This document shows, one piece after another, positions 10,999 through 23,172 of a stretch of DNA of 64,000 nucleotides. This DNA is from Purpureocillium takamizusanense (Eukaryota > Ascomycota > Sordariomycetes > Hypocreales > Ophiocordycipitaceae). The notes beneath the pieces were generated by a model. It did no database searches, was not told the origin of the DNA, and saw only the letters and a list, made by a program, of their open reading frames with translations. The first letter of the stretch is position 1. The number at the start of each line of letters is the position of its first letter. The stretch is taken from contig NC_063075.1 in the NCBI RefSeq assembly GCF_022605165.1, positions 1,550,001 through 1,614,000 on the forward strand. The letters are read 5' to 3'. The position numbers and the translations under genes are program-made.

Positions 10999-12335
10999 AT
11001 GCCTGAGATAGCAGAAGGTATGGTGATTGCAGCTGCGACTATGCTTTCAGCTACCGTGGCTGACGTTCAATAGTCGCGCGTATCGTGCATTTCCTCCGCC
11101 TGCACCTGGTCGGGAAGAAGATTGCCAGTGCATCTGCCATTGACGACGGCAATGTCTTTGGTAAAGTAGGCACAAGTGGAGCGGCCGTGGAGTCTGCACT
11201 CAAAGGCAAGAAGGTGAACGTTGAACGCTCGACACAATTGCACTCTCTAGTGCTAATTCCCAGCAGGTTGTCTCGGCGGGGAATCAAGGAAAGTACTTTT
11301 GGTGAGACCACAACCCTAAGATCTCTACAAACGCCACTAACCGCGGGTAGGATTACGTTGGAAAAACCTCCGCATCTTGTCATGCATTTTGGGATGACCG
11401 GTAAGATCGTCCCGCATCAGTTTCTTGAGTCGTGCACCGGCGACTTATAAAAGTTGCATCCGGCAGGCTGGGTCCACATCAAGGGCGAGAAGACGGCATA
11501 CACAAACTACTACAAGAAAATGAAGGACAGCGACCTGGAGCAGTGGCCCCCCAAATTCTGGAAATTTCACTTGAAAACCGAGGGACAGCATGCCGTGGAA
11601 GTGGCGTTTACCGATGCCAGGAGATTCGGGCGCGTCCGGCTGGTTGATTGCCCTGGTCCCGATATACGCAAGTACTCGCCTCTTGTTGAAAATGGACCGG
11701 ATCCTGTCATTGATACGGACGTTTTCACTGAGGAGTACCTTCGGGGCAAGATGAAGTCCCGCCACGTTCCCGTTAAAGCTCTCCTGCTGGACCAGACAAT
11801 GATCAGTGGTGTCGGCAACTGGGTCGCCGACGAGACGCTCTATCAGGCTATGATGCACCCGGAGCAGTACTGCGATGACTTCGACGATGCGGAGATTGCC
11901 AAACTGTACGAAAGCCTTCGTTACGTGTGCCAAACAGCGGTGGATAAGCTGGGTGACTCGGATCAGTTTCCAGAACACTGGCTCTTCAACCACCGCTGGG
12001 GCAAAGGCGACAAGACCAGTTCTGCGAAGCTGCCAAATGGAGAGAAGCTGGCCTTCATCACAGTCGGTGGACGGACGAGCTGCTATGCACCCAATGTCCA
12101 GAAGAAGTCGGGTCGCGTCGTGGCAAGTGCGAAGGTTGAACCGGTCAAAGTTGAGACCAACGCGGATGACGACACTAAACAGCATCGTAAGAAGAAGGCG
12201 GCACCCGAATCTGCTCTGCCTGATGGCGATGGCCCGCCCACAAAGAAGCAGAAGAAGAAGCAGGCCAAGGTGGAAGAAGAGCCAAAGGCAGACTTGGGGA
12301 CGGGACGGAGACGGTCTGCTAGGTTGAGGAACTGA
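10999..12335 (+). CDS. Formamidopyrimidine-DNA glycosylase (Fpg/MutM type)
   Basis: Bifunctional base-excision repair glycosylase/AP lyase for oxidised purines. Exons 10999-11017, 11074-11213, 11267-11301, 11351-11400 and 11467-12335 give 370 residues; four introns sit in the first 470 bp and none after. The spliced N-terminus reads MPEIAEVARIVHFLRLHLVG: Pro2 is the family's Schiff-base nucleophile and Glu3 its partner. The core contains LVMHFGMTGWVHIKG, DARRFGRVRL and the helix-two-turn-helix SGVGNWVADETLYQA. The C-terminal region has FITVGGRTSCYAPNVQKKSG without four zinc-binding Cys, matching the zincless finger of plant and fungal members. A basic tail (RKKKAA, KKQKKKQ, GRRRSARLRN) is a likely nuclear signal. 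The bacterial-type N-terminus cannot be seen without splicing the 19-nt first exon. Confidence 0.92.
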
Positions 12336-12969
12336 GGATAAGCAGCAAGTGTTTGGCAGGACTGGGGGCAGCAACCCGAGCACATTTCATAGCTGAATGA
12401 GCCATTTGTGCTTGCTGTTGATCAGCACGAATCAATTCAGTCCCAGGGTGCCTAGACGCAGCTCTGTTCCCCTGCGCGATCATGTCAAAGTTCGTCCTTC
12501 GTAGGCCAAACTAAAGGATTGTCGTGCGCGGAGGCGGCCAAGCGAGCGGGTCGCACTTGAGGAGTTCTGGTGCGTCGTTTCCGCTGTTTCGCGGCACCCT
12601 GGTAATTGGAGTAGCAAGGTGTGTTGAACAAGACGGATAGTCGGGCGATACAACGGCACAACGGTTCGATTTCTAGCAATCTTGGAACATGACGACTTAA
12701 ACGTGTGATGCACCTGGGCACTGGTACGTGCACAAATATGTGCTGGTATTTGACGCGCCACAAGATGCAACCTCTTCCACGTGTGGCGAGGCGGGCACCG
12801 CACTGTGGAGCCGTGCCCTCGCCTGTACCCACTATGACCGGGCCGAGTTAGACCCTGCAGCGCCAACGCCAGTTGCTGGGGCAATTATTATGTCATCTCC
12901 AACATCAACGTGAATACAACGGTCGACGGCGTGCTTGTCCCACTGCCAACTGCACGTCTTCCATGACCC
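12336..12969. other. Intergenic between Fpg and SNF2 genes
   Basis: 3' flank of the Fpg gene and promoter/leader of the SNF2 gene. Nothing else is supported; minus-strand frames at 12480-12884 have no domain or family resemblance. Confidence 0.5.
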
Positions 12970-15900
12970 ATGAACAACAACAATCGCTCCAGCGTCAACG
13001 GAAAACCAGGCGCTGCATTTGCATTTAAGCCTCGGACCAACCTCTCCTCCAGGGAGCCACCAAGCTTTTTTAAAACACCTCGCAACTTCAAGCCAGCATT
13101 CGACGGCGACGCTCTCCGACATATCGGCCCTATGGTAAACGAGCGCGCGCCGCCGAAGGCGCCCCTGCAGCCTCTCAATAACTCTGAGAATGCCTCAGGG
13201 AGTCAACCGAAAAGGGCGGCATCCCCTGACGACGACGATGTCGCGGCCTTGATCAGCCACAAGGGCTGGGACTCCATCAAGAGTAAATATCGAGACCTGT
13301 CAGCCGGATCCACGAACCACCCGACTTTCGGACACCCAACGAAGATGGTGTCGTCTCGTAAGCAGAGGGCGAACATTTTCATTCAGCAGAAGAGTCGACC
13401 CGAGCATCACCTCGGCGGTACCAAGATTAATGGGCCACAACAGCCGAGCTACCAAGATCGCAAACCCCCACCCATGCCCGTCTTCAATTCGAATGCCCCA
13501 CCCCGCAAAGCGGCCAGCAACTACGACGATGAGGTATTCTACACAGATCCGAACAAGGCAAGCTCCGACCTCAAGGCCCTTCTCGAGGGCGGGATGGACG
13601 ACGACGATGACGCCGAGGAGACGCCAAGTCCGTCCGAGGGGAACAAGGACGCGCCACTTGAGCCAGCCGCCGCCGTATCAAGTTCGGCTATATCCTCAGA
13701 TGCAACCAAAACAGACCAGCCGAAAAAGTTCCGCATTGGCGATGACGGCGTGGTGAACGGTCTCAAGGTGAAGTTACTGCCGCATCAGGTGGAGGGCGTT
13801 AACTGGATGCGTGGTCGCGAGCTCGGCCCGGTTAAGCGAGGCAAAGTGCCCAAAGGCGGGCTCCTCGCCGACGACATGGGACTGGGCAAGACGCTGCAGA
13901 CAGTATCGGTCATTTTGACCCAACAGAAGCCCAAGAAGGACGAGCCTGGCTGGAAGAAACACTTCGAAGGCATCCAGAAAACGACACTTGTTGTCGCTCC
14001 ACTTGCGCTTATTCGGCAGTGGGAGCAGGAGATCAATGACAGAGTTGCGAAGACACACCGGCTTAAGGTTCTGGTACACCACGGGCCGCAGCGGACCAAG
14101 AATTTCAAGGACCTGGCGATGTACGACGTGGTCATTACGACGTATCAGATTCTGGTTTCTGAGCACGGCCATTCATCAGATGCAGAAGATGGTCTCAAAG
14201 CTGGTTGCTTTGGTCTTCATTGGTGGCGAGTTGTCTTGGATGAAGCCCACACCATCAAAAACCGCAATGCAAAGTCCACCAAGGCGTGTTACGCCCTACG
14301 TTCAGAGTACAGATGGTGTTTGTCTGGCACGCCCATGCAGAACAACCTCGACGAGCTGCAATCACTTGTCAGGTTTTTGCGCATCGCTCCATATGACAAC
14401 ATAAAGCAATGGAAAGAACACATCGACGCTCCTCTGAGGAATGGCAAAGGCCACATTGCGATCCGCCGCCTTCACACCATTCTGAGGTGCTTTATGAAGA
14501 GAAGGACAAAGGAAATTCTCAAAGAGGATGGCGCTCTGAACCCAGGTGGCAAGCCCTCTGGTGACGGAGAATCGACAACTGGATTCAGACATACGAATAG
14601 AAATGTTGTCACCGTCGCGGCAGAATTGGCGCCTCAGGAGCGACGATTTTACGACCGTTTGGCAGCCAGAGCCGACCAGAAGATGGAGGCGATGATGAAG
14701 GAAAAAATCAGTTACGCCAACGCCTTTACCCTCCTCCTACGCCTGCGCCAAGCTTGCAACCACCCGAAGCTGGTGGAAGGCAAACTAGAAAAGGACAAGG
14801 ACGCCATGTCTGTCGGATCGAGCCAGAGATCTCAAGACACAGATGTAGATGCCATGGCGGATTTGTTTGCAGGAATGGGGATCGAAACCAAGAGCTGCAG
14901 TGTCTGTGGTCGGGAATTAGGCTCTGTTGACGTGGAGCTCGGACGAGACAACTGCGCAGAATGTCACGATGACCTAGAGTACTTCAAGTCCCATGCAAAA
15001 GCCGGAAAGAAGATGAAGAAATCCCGAAAGAGCAAGAAGAAGACGAAGGTCTCGAAGCACAGGAGCGCGATGCGGTCAGAGGCAAAGCAGGAACAACGAC
15101 CAGATGGAGAAGGTGGGAACCCACCTCCACAGGCACGACGTCGACCTCGAAACCGAAACGCCATTATCGACAGCGATGATGAGGATGAGGGTGAGGGCAG
15201 CTGGCTCGTAGGAGAGGCAGAGCGCGGCCCGCTCGACCTGGGCAAGGCGGGAGGAGAAGAGGATGAGAACGCCGAAGGCGGTGGTGATTGGCTGGGCTCC
15301 GAAGACTCCGCGGACGAGACACTTGACGACAAGGATCAGAGCAATCTCAGCAGCTTTGTCGTGGACGACGAGGCAGCCAAGAAGGAGGACGGGTATCGGT
15401 CTATCGACGAGGCATCGGATGACGACTCATTGCTGTCTGTATCGGCTTTGACAAAGCAGATGGCATCCCAGACACTCGAGGACAAGCCCAAGAAGCCTGC
15501 AGCCTTGCCGCGCACTACTCTATCTGCTGGCGCCTCTGCCTCTGAGGATGAGACTGACGAATCGGATTCCCACGCTGCTAGCTCTGAGGATGATGATTCC
15601 TCTTCTGACGATGGCTTTCATCAATCGTGGCCCCTCAAGACCGACAAGGTCGTCGCGTCTGCTAAGATCCGGGAACTCATCAAGATCCTGCAGGCCGAGG
15701 TGCAGGAGCACAAGTTCATTGTCTTCTCGCAGTTCACCTCAATGCTCGACTTGGTGGAGCCGTTCCTTCATGATGAAGGATTCGAGTTTACGAGATACGA
15801 CGGCAGCATGAAGAATGACGCACGCGAAGAGAGCCTCCGCCGACTCCGGGAGGACAAGAGTGTTCGGATCCTGCTGTGCAGTTTGAAATGCGGCAGTTTG

Positions 15901-16408
15901 GGCCTGAACTTGACAGCGGCGACGAGGGTCGTCATTATCGAGCCGTTTTGGAATCCGGTATGTTATGTCACAAGTTCCTTTGGCACGGCGAACTTGAGAG
16001 GCTTGGAGGAAAAAACAGTGCTAACAGACGCCGTAGTTTGTCGAGGAGCAGGCTATCGACCGCGTCCATCGCCTCACGCAGACCGTCGACGTCACCGTCT
16101 ACAGGCTCACCGTCGCGGCCACGGTCGAGGAGCGCATCATCGATCTGCAGAACAAGAAGCGCCTGCTGGCCGAGCAGACCATCGAGGGCGGCGCCAAGAA
16201 CGGCGGCAAGGGCCTCAAGCTCGCCCTCGAGGACATTGTCGACCTCTTCAAGCCCGGCGGCTACCAGCACGACGACCCAGGCGCCCAGGGCGATGACGAC
16301 TACGGCGCCGAGGCCGAGGAGCGCCGCCGGGCGCTCCAGGGCATGAACCTGCTGCGCCGGAAGCCCGTTAGGCAGGAGAGCGCGATATACGGGCGGAGGT
16401 GGGACTAG
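12970..16408 (+). CDS. SNF2-family DNA-dependent ATPase, RAD5/RAD16-TTF2-like
   Basis: Chromatin or DNA translocase of the SNF2 superfamily, nuclear. Exons 12970-15957 and 16037-16408 give 1119 residues. The first lobe starts near residue 265 (LKVKLLPHQVEGVNWMRGRE); Walker A DDMGLGKT lies near 300, DEAH (VVLDEAHTIKN) near 423 and motif III LSGTPMQNN near 451. The second lobe (about 890-1070) has KFIVFSQFTSMLDLVEPF, YDGSMKNDAR, LLCSLKCGSLGLNL and, after the intron, EEQAIDRVHRLTQTVDVTVYRL. Between the lobes is a roughly 230-residue insert with a CxxC...CxxC pair (SCSVCGRELG...NCAECHDD, about 643-668), a Lys-rich block and long acidic runs. The N-terminal 260 residues are disordered. No HIRAN domain is seen. 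Without the small intron the protein would lose motif VI and end in a spurious Arg-rich frame. The exact orthologue is not assigned. Confidence 0.88.
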
Positions 16409-16871
16409 CAGAAGGGGGCCTGCGTGAGCACGATCGTTATTTTCATTAGGGGGACTAATAAGAAGCGCTGGCGTTTGTGGGCGTGTGGGTTTAGAACCAG
16501 ACGGAACTGGCCGGTTGGGGTTTTGCTCTCGTAGAGAGAAGGTGTGCACATAAACAGCGGCTATTAAACGGCAAGCAGGAGAGTTTTGCAACGAATGGAT
16601 GTAGATGGCTTGTGGCATTAGAACAACATACGGCAACGATAGAAGCTGGTCTCCGCTGGCATGTCTGGCACCAAGATTGTTCTTGTGTACACGTTAAGCA
16701 TTCAACGGCATCCGACACCGAGAACCCCCAAGCTGGCTTCGCGAAGTGAACCCGACAACATTACGCTATCTGCAGTAGACAAATGCGCCATCCCTGTACC
16801 CAGGCCGCTTGGCAGTCTTTCTAACCTGCACATACTTGCCCACGGGTCCTCAACCCCCCAACGACATGGGC
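16409..16871. other. Short convergent intergenic region
   Basis: Holds the 3' ends of the SNF2 gene (+) and HSE1 (-). No other feature recognised. Confidence 0.5.
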
Positions 16872-19187
16872 CTAGCGGTAGTAGTCACTTGGGTTCGGGG
16901 CGCTGGGACCGTCACCCGGCGGAACGTAGGGCTTGTACTGCGGCTGATCGCCGCCGCTGCCGACACCCTGGCTGGGCAGCCCGTGGCGCGCATCGTAGGC
17001 GGAGCCGTGGGGCTGGAGTGGCGGGGGAGACATGGACGAGCTGATGGGAGCCTGAGGAGCCTGTCCTGCGGGAACTGGCGGGGGTGCCTGATCGGGGGGG
17101 CTGTAGCTCTGGTACTGTTGCTGCGGGGGCTGGTGCGAGTAGGGGTTGCTCGGTGCGGGAACGTTGTGCGCGTGGAGGTCTTCCTGCGAGTATCCCGGAC
17201 CGGGATGCTGAGGAGCGAAACCAGGATTGTGAGGCGGGATGGGCGAGTCGTAGACTGACGTCGCCAGCTCCTGAGCGCCGTAGGTGCTCTGAGGGCGTTG
17301 CTGACTGGGGGCCGCATGGGTGTACGGGGTCGACTGGCTCTGAGCAGCGGGCTGGGAATAGGGGGTATAAGTTTGAGGCGGCGGGGAGGTGGGTTGTTTG
17401 CCATGGGAGTTCAGCCGTGGGGAATGGTCCCTTGGGGGATATTGCTGGGATGCTCCTCCTTGGGGTTGCGACGGGACCTCAGAGCCAGCGACGTAGAAGG
17501 GGACTGGTGTGCTGCCCTGCGGTTGACCTGGAGGCTGAAAGTTGGGTGGTGGAGAAGTAGTCTGGTGGAACGGCGGCTGCTGCTGGTGATCTGAGTGACA
17601 TTGTAAGCAACTACTATGTTGACGAGAGCTCGCGTGAAAGATGCTTACCACCAACTGGGCCTTGGCCGTAGAAGCCCTGGGGGTCCTGAGGTGGCTGTCC
17701 TTGGGCAGGATAACCGGCGCCGCCTGAGCCGTAGCCCTGGCCAGGAGGCGCGGGGCGCATGGCGTACTGGTGATAGTTGTGCTGGGGAGGATGAGCCATG
17801 GACGACTCAAGAAGAGCTTCGTAGTCTCTCCGAGCTTTGATGAACTTTTCATTTAATTGAGTGAAGTCGTCTATACTGTGTTAGTACTTATGCCATTGGC
17901 CGGTGGCGCCGAGGGGGCCCCATACCCTTCTTTTGCGAGTACTTTTCAATGAGCTTGATGAGCTTAGGTCGAATCGCCAAAGTCTGGTGATATAGCTTCT
18001 GTTGATTGTTAGCCACACTCTGAAACGCCGGACACAGCCACGCGCCGGGGAACATACCGAGATCTCCTCATTGTCCTCCTCTCGAGGCCCCGTGTTGGAA
18101 GCGCTCAGTAGCGTTAAGAGCTTTTCCACATTCTTGATCTCCGCAAACACCTCAGCCTCCATCTGTGCCTCGCGCTGCAACTCATCCGGCGTTGGGTCCG
18201 TCAGCTTCTCGACATAGTTGAGGGGAAATATGCCCGTTTTCCCCTTAAGAGATCCTCGCCACCAGTCCTTGTACACGCTCTCAAGGACGGCAATGACGTC
18301 GCCCTTCTTAAACTCCAACTCGCCGGCCTCGGAGGGGACAAAGTCGTATAGCGCACGCACTCGGCTGACAGTCGCCGCTGTGGTGCCGGACGATACTGGG
18401 GGCGCGGGGCTCGCGTCTTGCTGGCCGCTCGGTCCAGGCTGGGAGCTGGAGCCGGCCGGTGCTGCCTTCTTGCGCTCCTCCTCCTGCAGGCTCAACTTCA
18501 AGGCCATCTGCAGCTCGTCCTCCTCCTTCTGACGGTCCGACTGGGTCAAGCCTTGCTTCTGAGGGGCGCTCGGAGGCTGCAGTGTCGGGTTGCTTTGCTT
18601 TAGCCTGTAGTACGCGTCGTACATGATGCCCAGCTCGGAGTCCTTGCTGAACATGTCGCTCCAGTCCTTCATCTTCTCAAGGATCTTGGCCTTGACCTGG
18701 GCGTGGGTATTGCGGTCGTTGGCGAGCTTCAGCAGGGCATCGGTGAAAGCACGGCTCGATACTTCGCGGTGCATAGGCTTGCCGCAGTTTTGGCACAAGG
18801 CATGGGCGAGCTGTTGTAGGCGATGTCAGCATGCAGCCGGTTACGTATGGCTCTCCCTTTGCGTGCCAACCGAGGTGCTTCCGAGGACGCAAAGTCGGCG
18901 CAGAAAGTATGAGGCAGGGAGACAAACCTCAAGCGTGTAGAGCTGCACGTTGGCGTTGCGGTGCGCAAGCCGTTTTATCATGCTCTGGACGGCCTCCTTG
19001 GGGCCATTTTGATCGCCGGATACCTTGTCGCACACCTCGATGATGGCGCCCCAGTCCTCGGACGTGAGGTTCTCGTCGGTCGCCTTGCCTGCGCCGCGGT
19101 CAGAATGGCGTCAAAGATGGATCGCAAGTTTGGGGTCTGCCTACCGACGGCCTCGTCAAAAGGCCCTGTTGCTGCTGTGCGAAACAT
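16872..19187 (-). CDS. HSE1: ESCRT-0 subunit HSE1 (VHS, UIM, SH3)
   Basis: With VPS27 it forms ESCRT-0, which sorts ubiquitinated cargo at endosomes. Six exons on the minus strand: 19187-19145, 19088-18928, 18810-18058, 17998-17926, 17870-17649 and 17590-16872, all phase-consistent, 656 residues. VHS domain residues about 1-140 (MFRTAATGPFDEAVG, DWGAIIEVCDKV, LYTLELAHALCQNCGK). UIM about 165-180 (EEDELQMALKLSLQEEE). SH3 about 220-276 (VRALYDFVPSEAGELEFKKG, DWWRGSLKGKTGIFPLNYVE). A helical GAT-like segment spans the next two junctions (KLYHQTLAIRPKLIKLIEKY, KKDDFTQLNEKFIKARRDYE). The C-terminal third is Pro/Gln/Ser/Tyr-rich, usual for fungal HSE1. The first ATG matches the family start; the frame upstream of it opens only at a GTG. 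Confidence 0.95.
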
Positions 19188-20286
19188 GGCCGGTAGGGTA
19201 GCTAGGCGTGGCGCGAGGTTCGGTGAGCTTGCGATAGCCACGGGCCAGGTCCCAAAGTCGAGGTCGTTTCGGTCAGTTCACTTCCTCGCAGGCAGGCACT
19301 CAGTCTCAAGGCCAGGGAATGCGAGCAGTCGTTTGGAGACGAGGAAACCTGATACCTGGCGACAGATGACCGCACCGTGTTTGGAAGTGGAGGAGTTGAC
19401 GTGGTGGAGGAAGCTCCGTTGGTGGCGACGCAAGGTCGGCCGGGGCAGTTCATGTGTGTACCAGGTACTGGGGCCATGCGAGGAGCAGCGCAGCCGGGCC
19501 GCCGCGACTTGCCATCCGTCATACGTCGGGTACACCTAGTACTAACCTGTTAGGTACCAAGGTAACCTGGAAGGCACCTAGCCAGGCAGCCCGCACCGCT
19601 GAACTTCGTCATCAGCCCTCCACTCCTGAGGGCGGGGCGGGCGACCCAGCCTCGTGCGACGCTGTACTGATTACGCACGCACACGGAGCCCGCCTCCGAG
19701 CTTCACCCGGCGCCACTCACCACTGAGTAGCCTGCTCGCGTCAGCGTGACACCTACCACGAGTACGCACGACCGCCGCATCCTTGCCTGCCGCGCAATAC
19801 CATACACAGGGTTGTCGTCACGCATGGTTATGATGTCTCACTTCGTATATTGTAAAATACGACAACCGGTCGTCGGTCGCATAAGCCCCCTTTCTCACTA
19901 TGTTCCGCAGCGCCTGCTTGCCTGCTTCAGTCTCGACACAAATCCAACGTCCCCGTTATCGTTCTCGATGTACGTGCCCTTGCCCGAGATTCCGTGGCTC
20001 TCTAGGCCTAGGCCTCCTAGTCTGACCAAACCCCTATCCATGTGCGGAGCGTCTGGCTTTTGTCCGTCATGTGAATGAATCATTCTGCTTCCACCAAAAG
20101 CATCCCTGAACGCCAAACAAAAATGTGCCCACAATCTCAGTCGTTGAATGTACAGCAAATGCATGAAGCTGCCGTCGATCGCGGGCCCTTGATGCACCCA
20201 TCATTTCATATCGGAACATGGAGACCGACAGCACGCGTCCAGCCAAGGAAGCCATGGGCTTCAGCAGCAAGACAAGCGACTGTCGA
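19188..20286. other. Intergenic between HSE1 and ATG13
   Basis: HSE1 promoter and ATG13 3' flank; both genes are on the minus strand. It holds one of the short AT-rich GTAC motifs (TAGTACTAACCTGTTAGGTACC, about 19536-19560). No gene or RNA recognised. Confidence 0.5.
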
Positions 20287-23172
20287 TCATGGCCACCCTC
20301 GCCTCGTCGTACCATGTTGTTCAGACGCCGAAGCGCTTCCACCTCGCGCTTCTTCCAAGCTGCGTCTTCCATGAGCGTCCATCTCGGACAAGTCAAATAC
20401 AAGTGGCTCAGACTCTTCATCACCCCTTCCCAACCTGTTAAGGGAACCGGTGAAGCTGCCACGGGCCGATTGTGGTGGGGTCTGTCTCGCAGCCGCTGCT
20501 TGCAGGCCGGCGTACCGTCGCCGCGGGAAAGGCGAGCTCGATTGCACCGACGATGGTATGAGGCTATCCGGCGGGTTGTCCTCGACGGACCCGCCTTGCA
20601 TGCCCTCGGTCGAATCAGTTGCCTGTATCTCCGCCGCCGGCTGCAGGCCGGCCACAGCGTTTTCTCGTACCGCTGAGCTGCCTTCCAGCTGCATTTGCCT
20701 GCCGAGAAGCGTGCTCATCGTTGGAGGCTCTCGATCATCGGCGCCGAGGCTGATGCTACGATGCGCCGCAAATGCAAGGTCATTGTCCTCGTCATCGACA
20801 AGGGCCCGAGTCTGCTGAGCAACCGAGCTCGATCGTCGCTGGTACGAATCGAGCCGTGGCGACAATGGGATATCGATAGCCGTCGTACCTTCTTGAGTGA
20901 TGGTACTTTCTCTGCTTGGCTCCGGAACTGTTGCTATCTGCCGACGCCCGCCCCTCGAAACCACGCGACCAGACGTGCTGTAGTCGATGATGGAGTTCTC
21001 ACTCAGCCTAGAAGGGATGGCTGGCGTGTGTGGTGTGTGAGGCGATACTGGCTTACCCGGCGACGTTGACGTTGACACGGACGCTGGAGCGACCATGCCT
21101 GGGACGCTCGTCAGCTGCCGACTAGACGAGCTGGACGAGCGATGCATCTGCATCGACGATGTCATTGAGTCGCCCAGAGCATTGTTAGACTCCCTCATCA
21201 TGTGAAACTTGGACAGCTGAGCTACTGTCCTATTGGTGGCGGAATCGCCACGCTTCGCAGGCTCAAAACTCTTGAGCGTCTTCTTGCTGTCCAATGCCTT
21301 CAGGAAATCTGAGATGTCGTCTTCTTCGGCGTGAAGTGAGCCGGAGCTTGCCGGCCCTGCCTCCGCCAGGAGACCAGATCCGGGCTGTGCCACAGACGAT
21401 GCGAGACTCTGACGACCACTGCTCGTCTGCTCTTCATCGCGGCCCTTGGGCGCGCTACCGATGGACAGGCGTCCACGGCGGTGAGTAAAGCTGCTGCTGT
21501 ATCGACTGGTCGATGCAGGTCGGGGAGACCCAACCAGTGGGGCGTCGGCTGTTCCTGTAGCAGGCGGACCGCCACGTAGAGATGCAGGCATGCCCGCCGT
21601 CAACGATGAGCGATTCCTGGGCTGTGACCCGACAGGCAAGCCAACCGGTCGACTCATAGGTGACTCCGAGTCCAACGTCCGCGGCACCGGCGATCCGGAC
21701 AGAGATCCAGCTTTGAATGGCTGAAAAGAGACTGATGTTCTTCTTGCTGGCCCCTCACCAGGCCGATGGGCCCTAGATGAGGAGGGACGTATGGGCAAGG
21801 AGTTGGGCGGGTCGATGCCGGCGTGAGTTGGTAATGAGGCAGGAGGAGAGCTCGTGTCTGAGCCAGGGGGCTTCACTGCCCTCAGCGCTGAAAGTGGACT
21901 TGTACCAAGCGGTCCATCTCCATGAAAAGTCGAAAGACTGCCGTACGTTTGATGTATCTCACTCAAACCGGGTCCTCGACGATTGTCCCGTAGGGATCCC
22001 ACCTCGGCCCTCACCTCTCGTGACCGGTCTCCTTGCTGAGGCAGTGATGGCTTGAAGAAGTTTTCGTCAACCCCCATGAATCGAGAGCTGAGAAGGGACT
22101 CCGCGTCGTCGAGGCGGAAACTGCAGTCGTTTCGATAAGTGACAGAGGCACTCAGGCGGCCAACAGGAACGTCCAGGTCGCCAAACGTGTATTCGGTGAC
22201 TGAATCGCGCCTTCCATCGATGGAATGCCTCAGACGGTCGGGACTGGATCGGGCCGGCTCGGACATGCGAATGCGACATCGAGGAGTCAGCGCCGGATGA
22301 GAGTTCTTGGCTGCACTTTGGCTGGCGAACTTCCACGCTGGTAATAGGCGGGTTGTGAGGAACAGTGTCCTGAAGAAGACAATGGCCTTCTTGTATATGG
22401 TTGGTAGGATCCATCCAAAGTCCTCTGATGGGCTGTTGCCAGTGGCTTTGAGCTCGATGCGCCAGCGTTCCAAGATGACCTCGGTATTCTTGGTTGCTGG
22501 AACGGGGGAGTTGCTGCTGCTGCTCGAAAGCCCCGATCCGTTTAATCGTTCCATGACGTCCCATCGCTTGCCATCGTCGTCAATTAAGACAAGGCTCTGG
22601 CTTTCTCTCAAGGAGGATGTGTCAAGGTAGACGTCTATTATCATCGGCGCAGGTTGATTGTCGAGACTACCGCAGCTCTTCCATACCTTGAGCTCGTCCC
22701 GGAAATCCTCTATTTCATCGGTTTCGATTTGGAACTGGAAAGGTTATTAGACCTGACCGGCGCTGCCTTTCGTATCGAAAGGTCGGGGGTTCATACCCAT
22801 TTGTTTGGCTTTCGCATGCCATTAGCGCTGCGGATGATTTTCACCTTTATCCTGGAATCGAGAACAAGGACGGCAGCTTTGGCGTAGAAGTTCTGGACTA
22901 ACGTGAGCAACTCGACCTCGAGGTCTTCCAAGGCTGAAACCACAAACCTGCACGATCTGGTCGAGCTTCTTTATTGACTCAGCAGGAAGGCCAGGGGATG
23001 CGGGCGTTTCGACGGTAGGGGAGCTCAAGCTGTCCCTGCCAGAAACGTTGGAACCCGCCCGCGGCCGTGAGCCCAGAGCGGTTTCTCTGCCAGTGTTGGG
23101 TCGGCTCTGGTTCGCCCGAGGGGACGATGCCGGCGAGGAGAGCCTCGGCGGCACACGGGTTTGTTGATGCAT
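20287..23172 (-). CDS. ATG13: Autophagy-related protein 13
   Basis: Regulatory subunit of the Atg1 kinase complex; TORC1-controlled phosphorylation sets autophagy initiation. Minus-strand exons 23172-22948, 22892-22797 and 22734-20287 give 922 residues. The HORMA domain starts after a disordered N-terminus: SIKKLDQIVQNFYAKAAVLV spans the first junction, then ANGMRKPNKWFQIETDEIED spans the second, followed by PAPMIIDVYLDTSSL and EVILERWRIEL, and it closes near residue 290 (SVTYRNDCSFRLDDAESLLS). The remaining 600 residues are Ser/Pro/Arg-rich and disordered, with SDFLKALDSKKTLKSFEP in mid-tail resembling the Atg1/Atg17-interaction part, and end with EPLVFDLSEMDAHGRRSLEE, a conserved tail. The ATG at 22644 would be an internal start lacking a third of HORMA, so 23172 is preferred. 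Confidence 0.95.

Noticed and set aside
22781..22799. GGGTTCATACCC-like tRNA arm
   Set aside because: It is the start of an ATG13 intron; flanking sequence does not fold as a tRNA.
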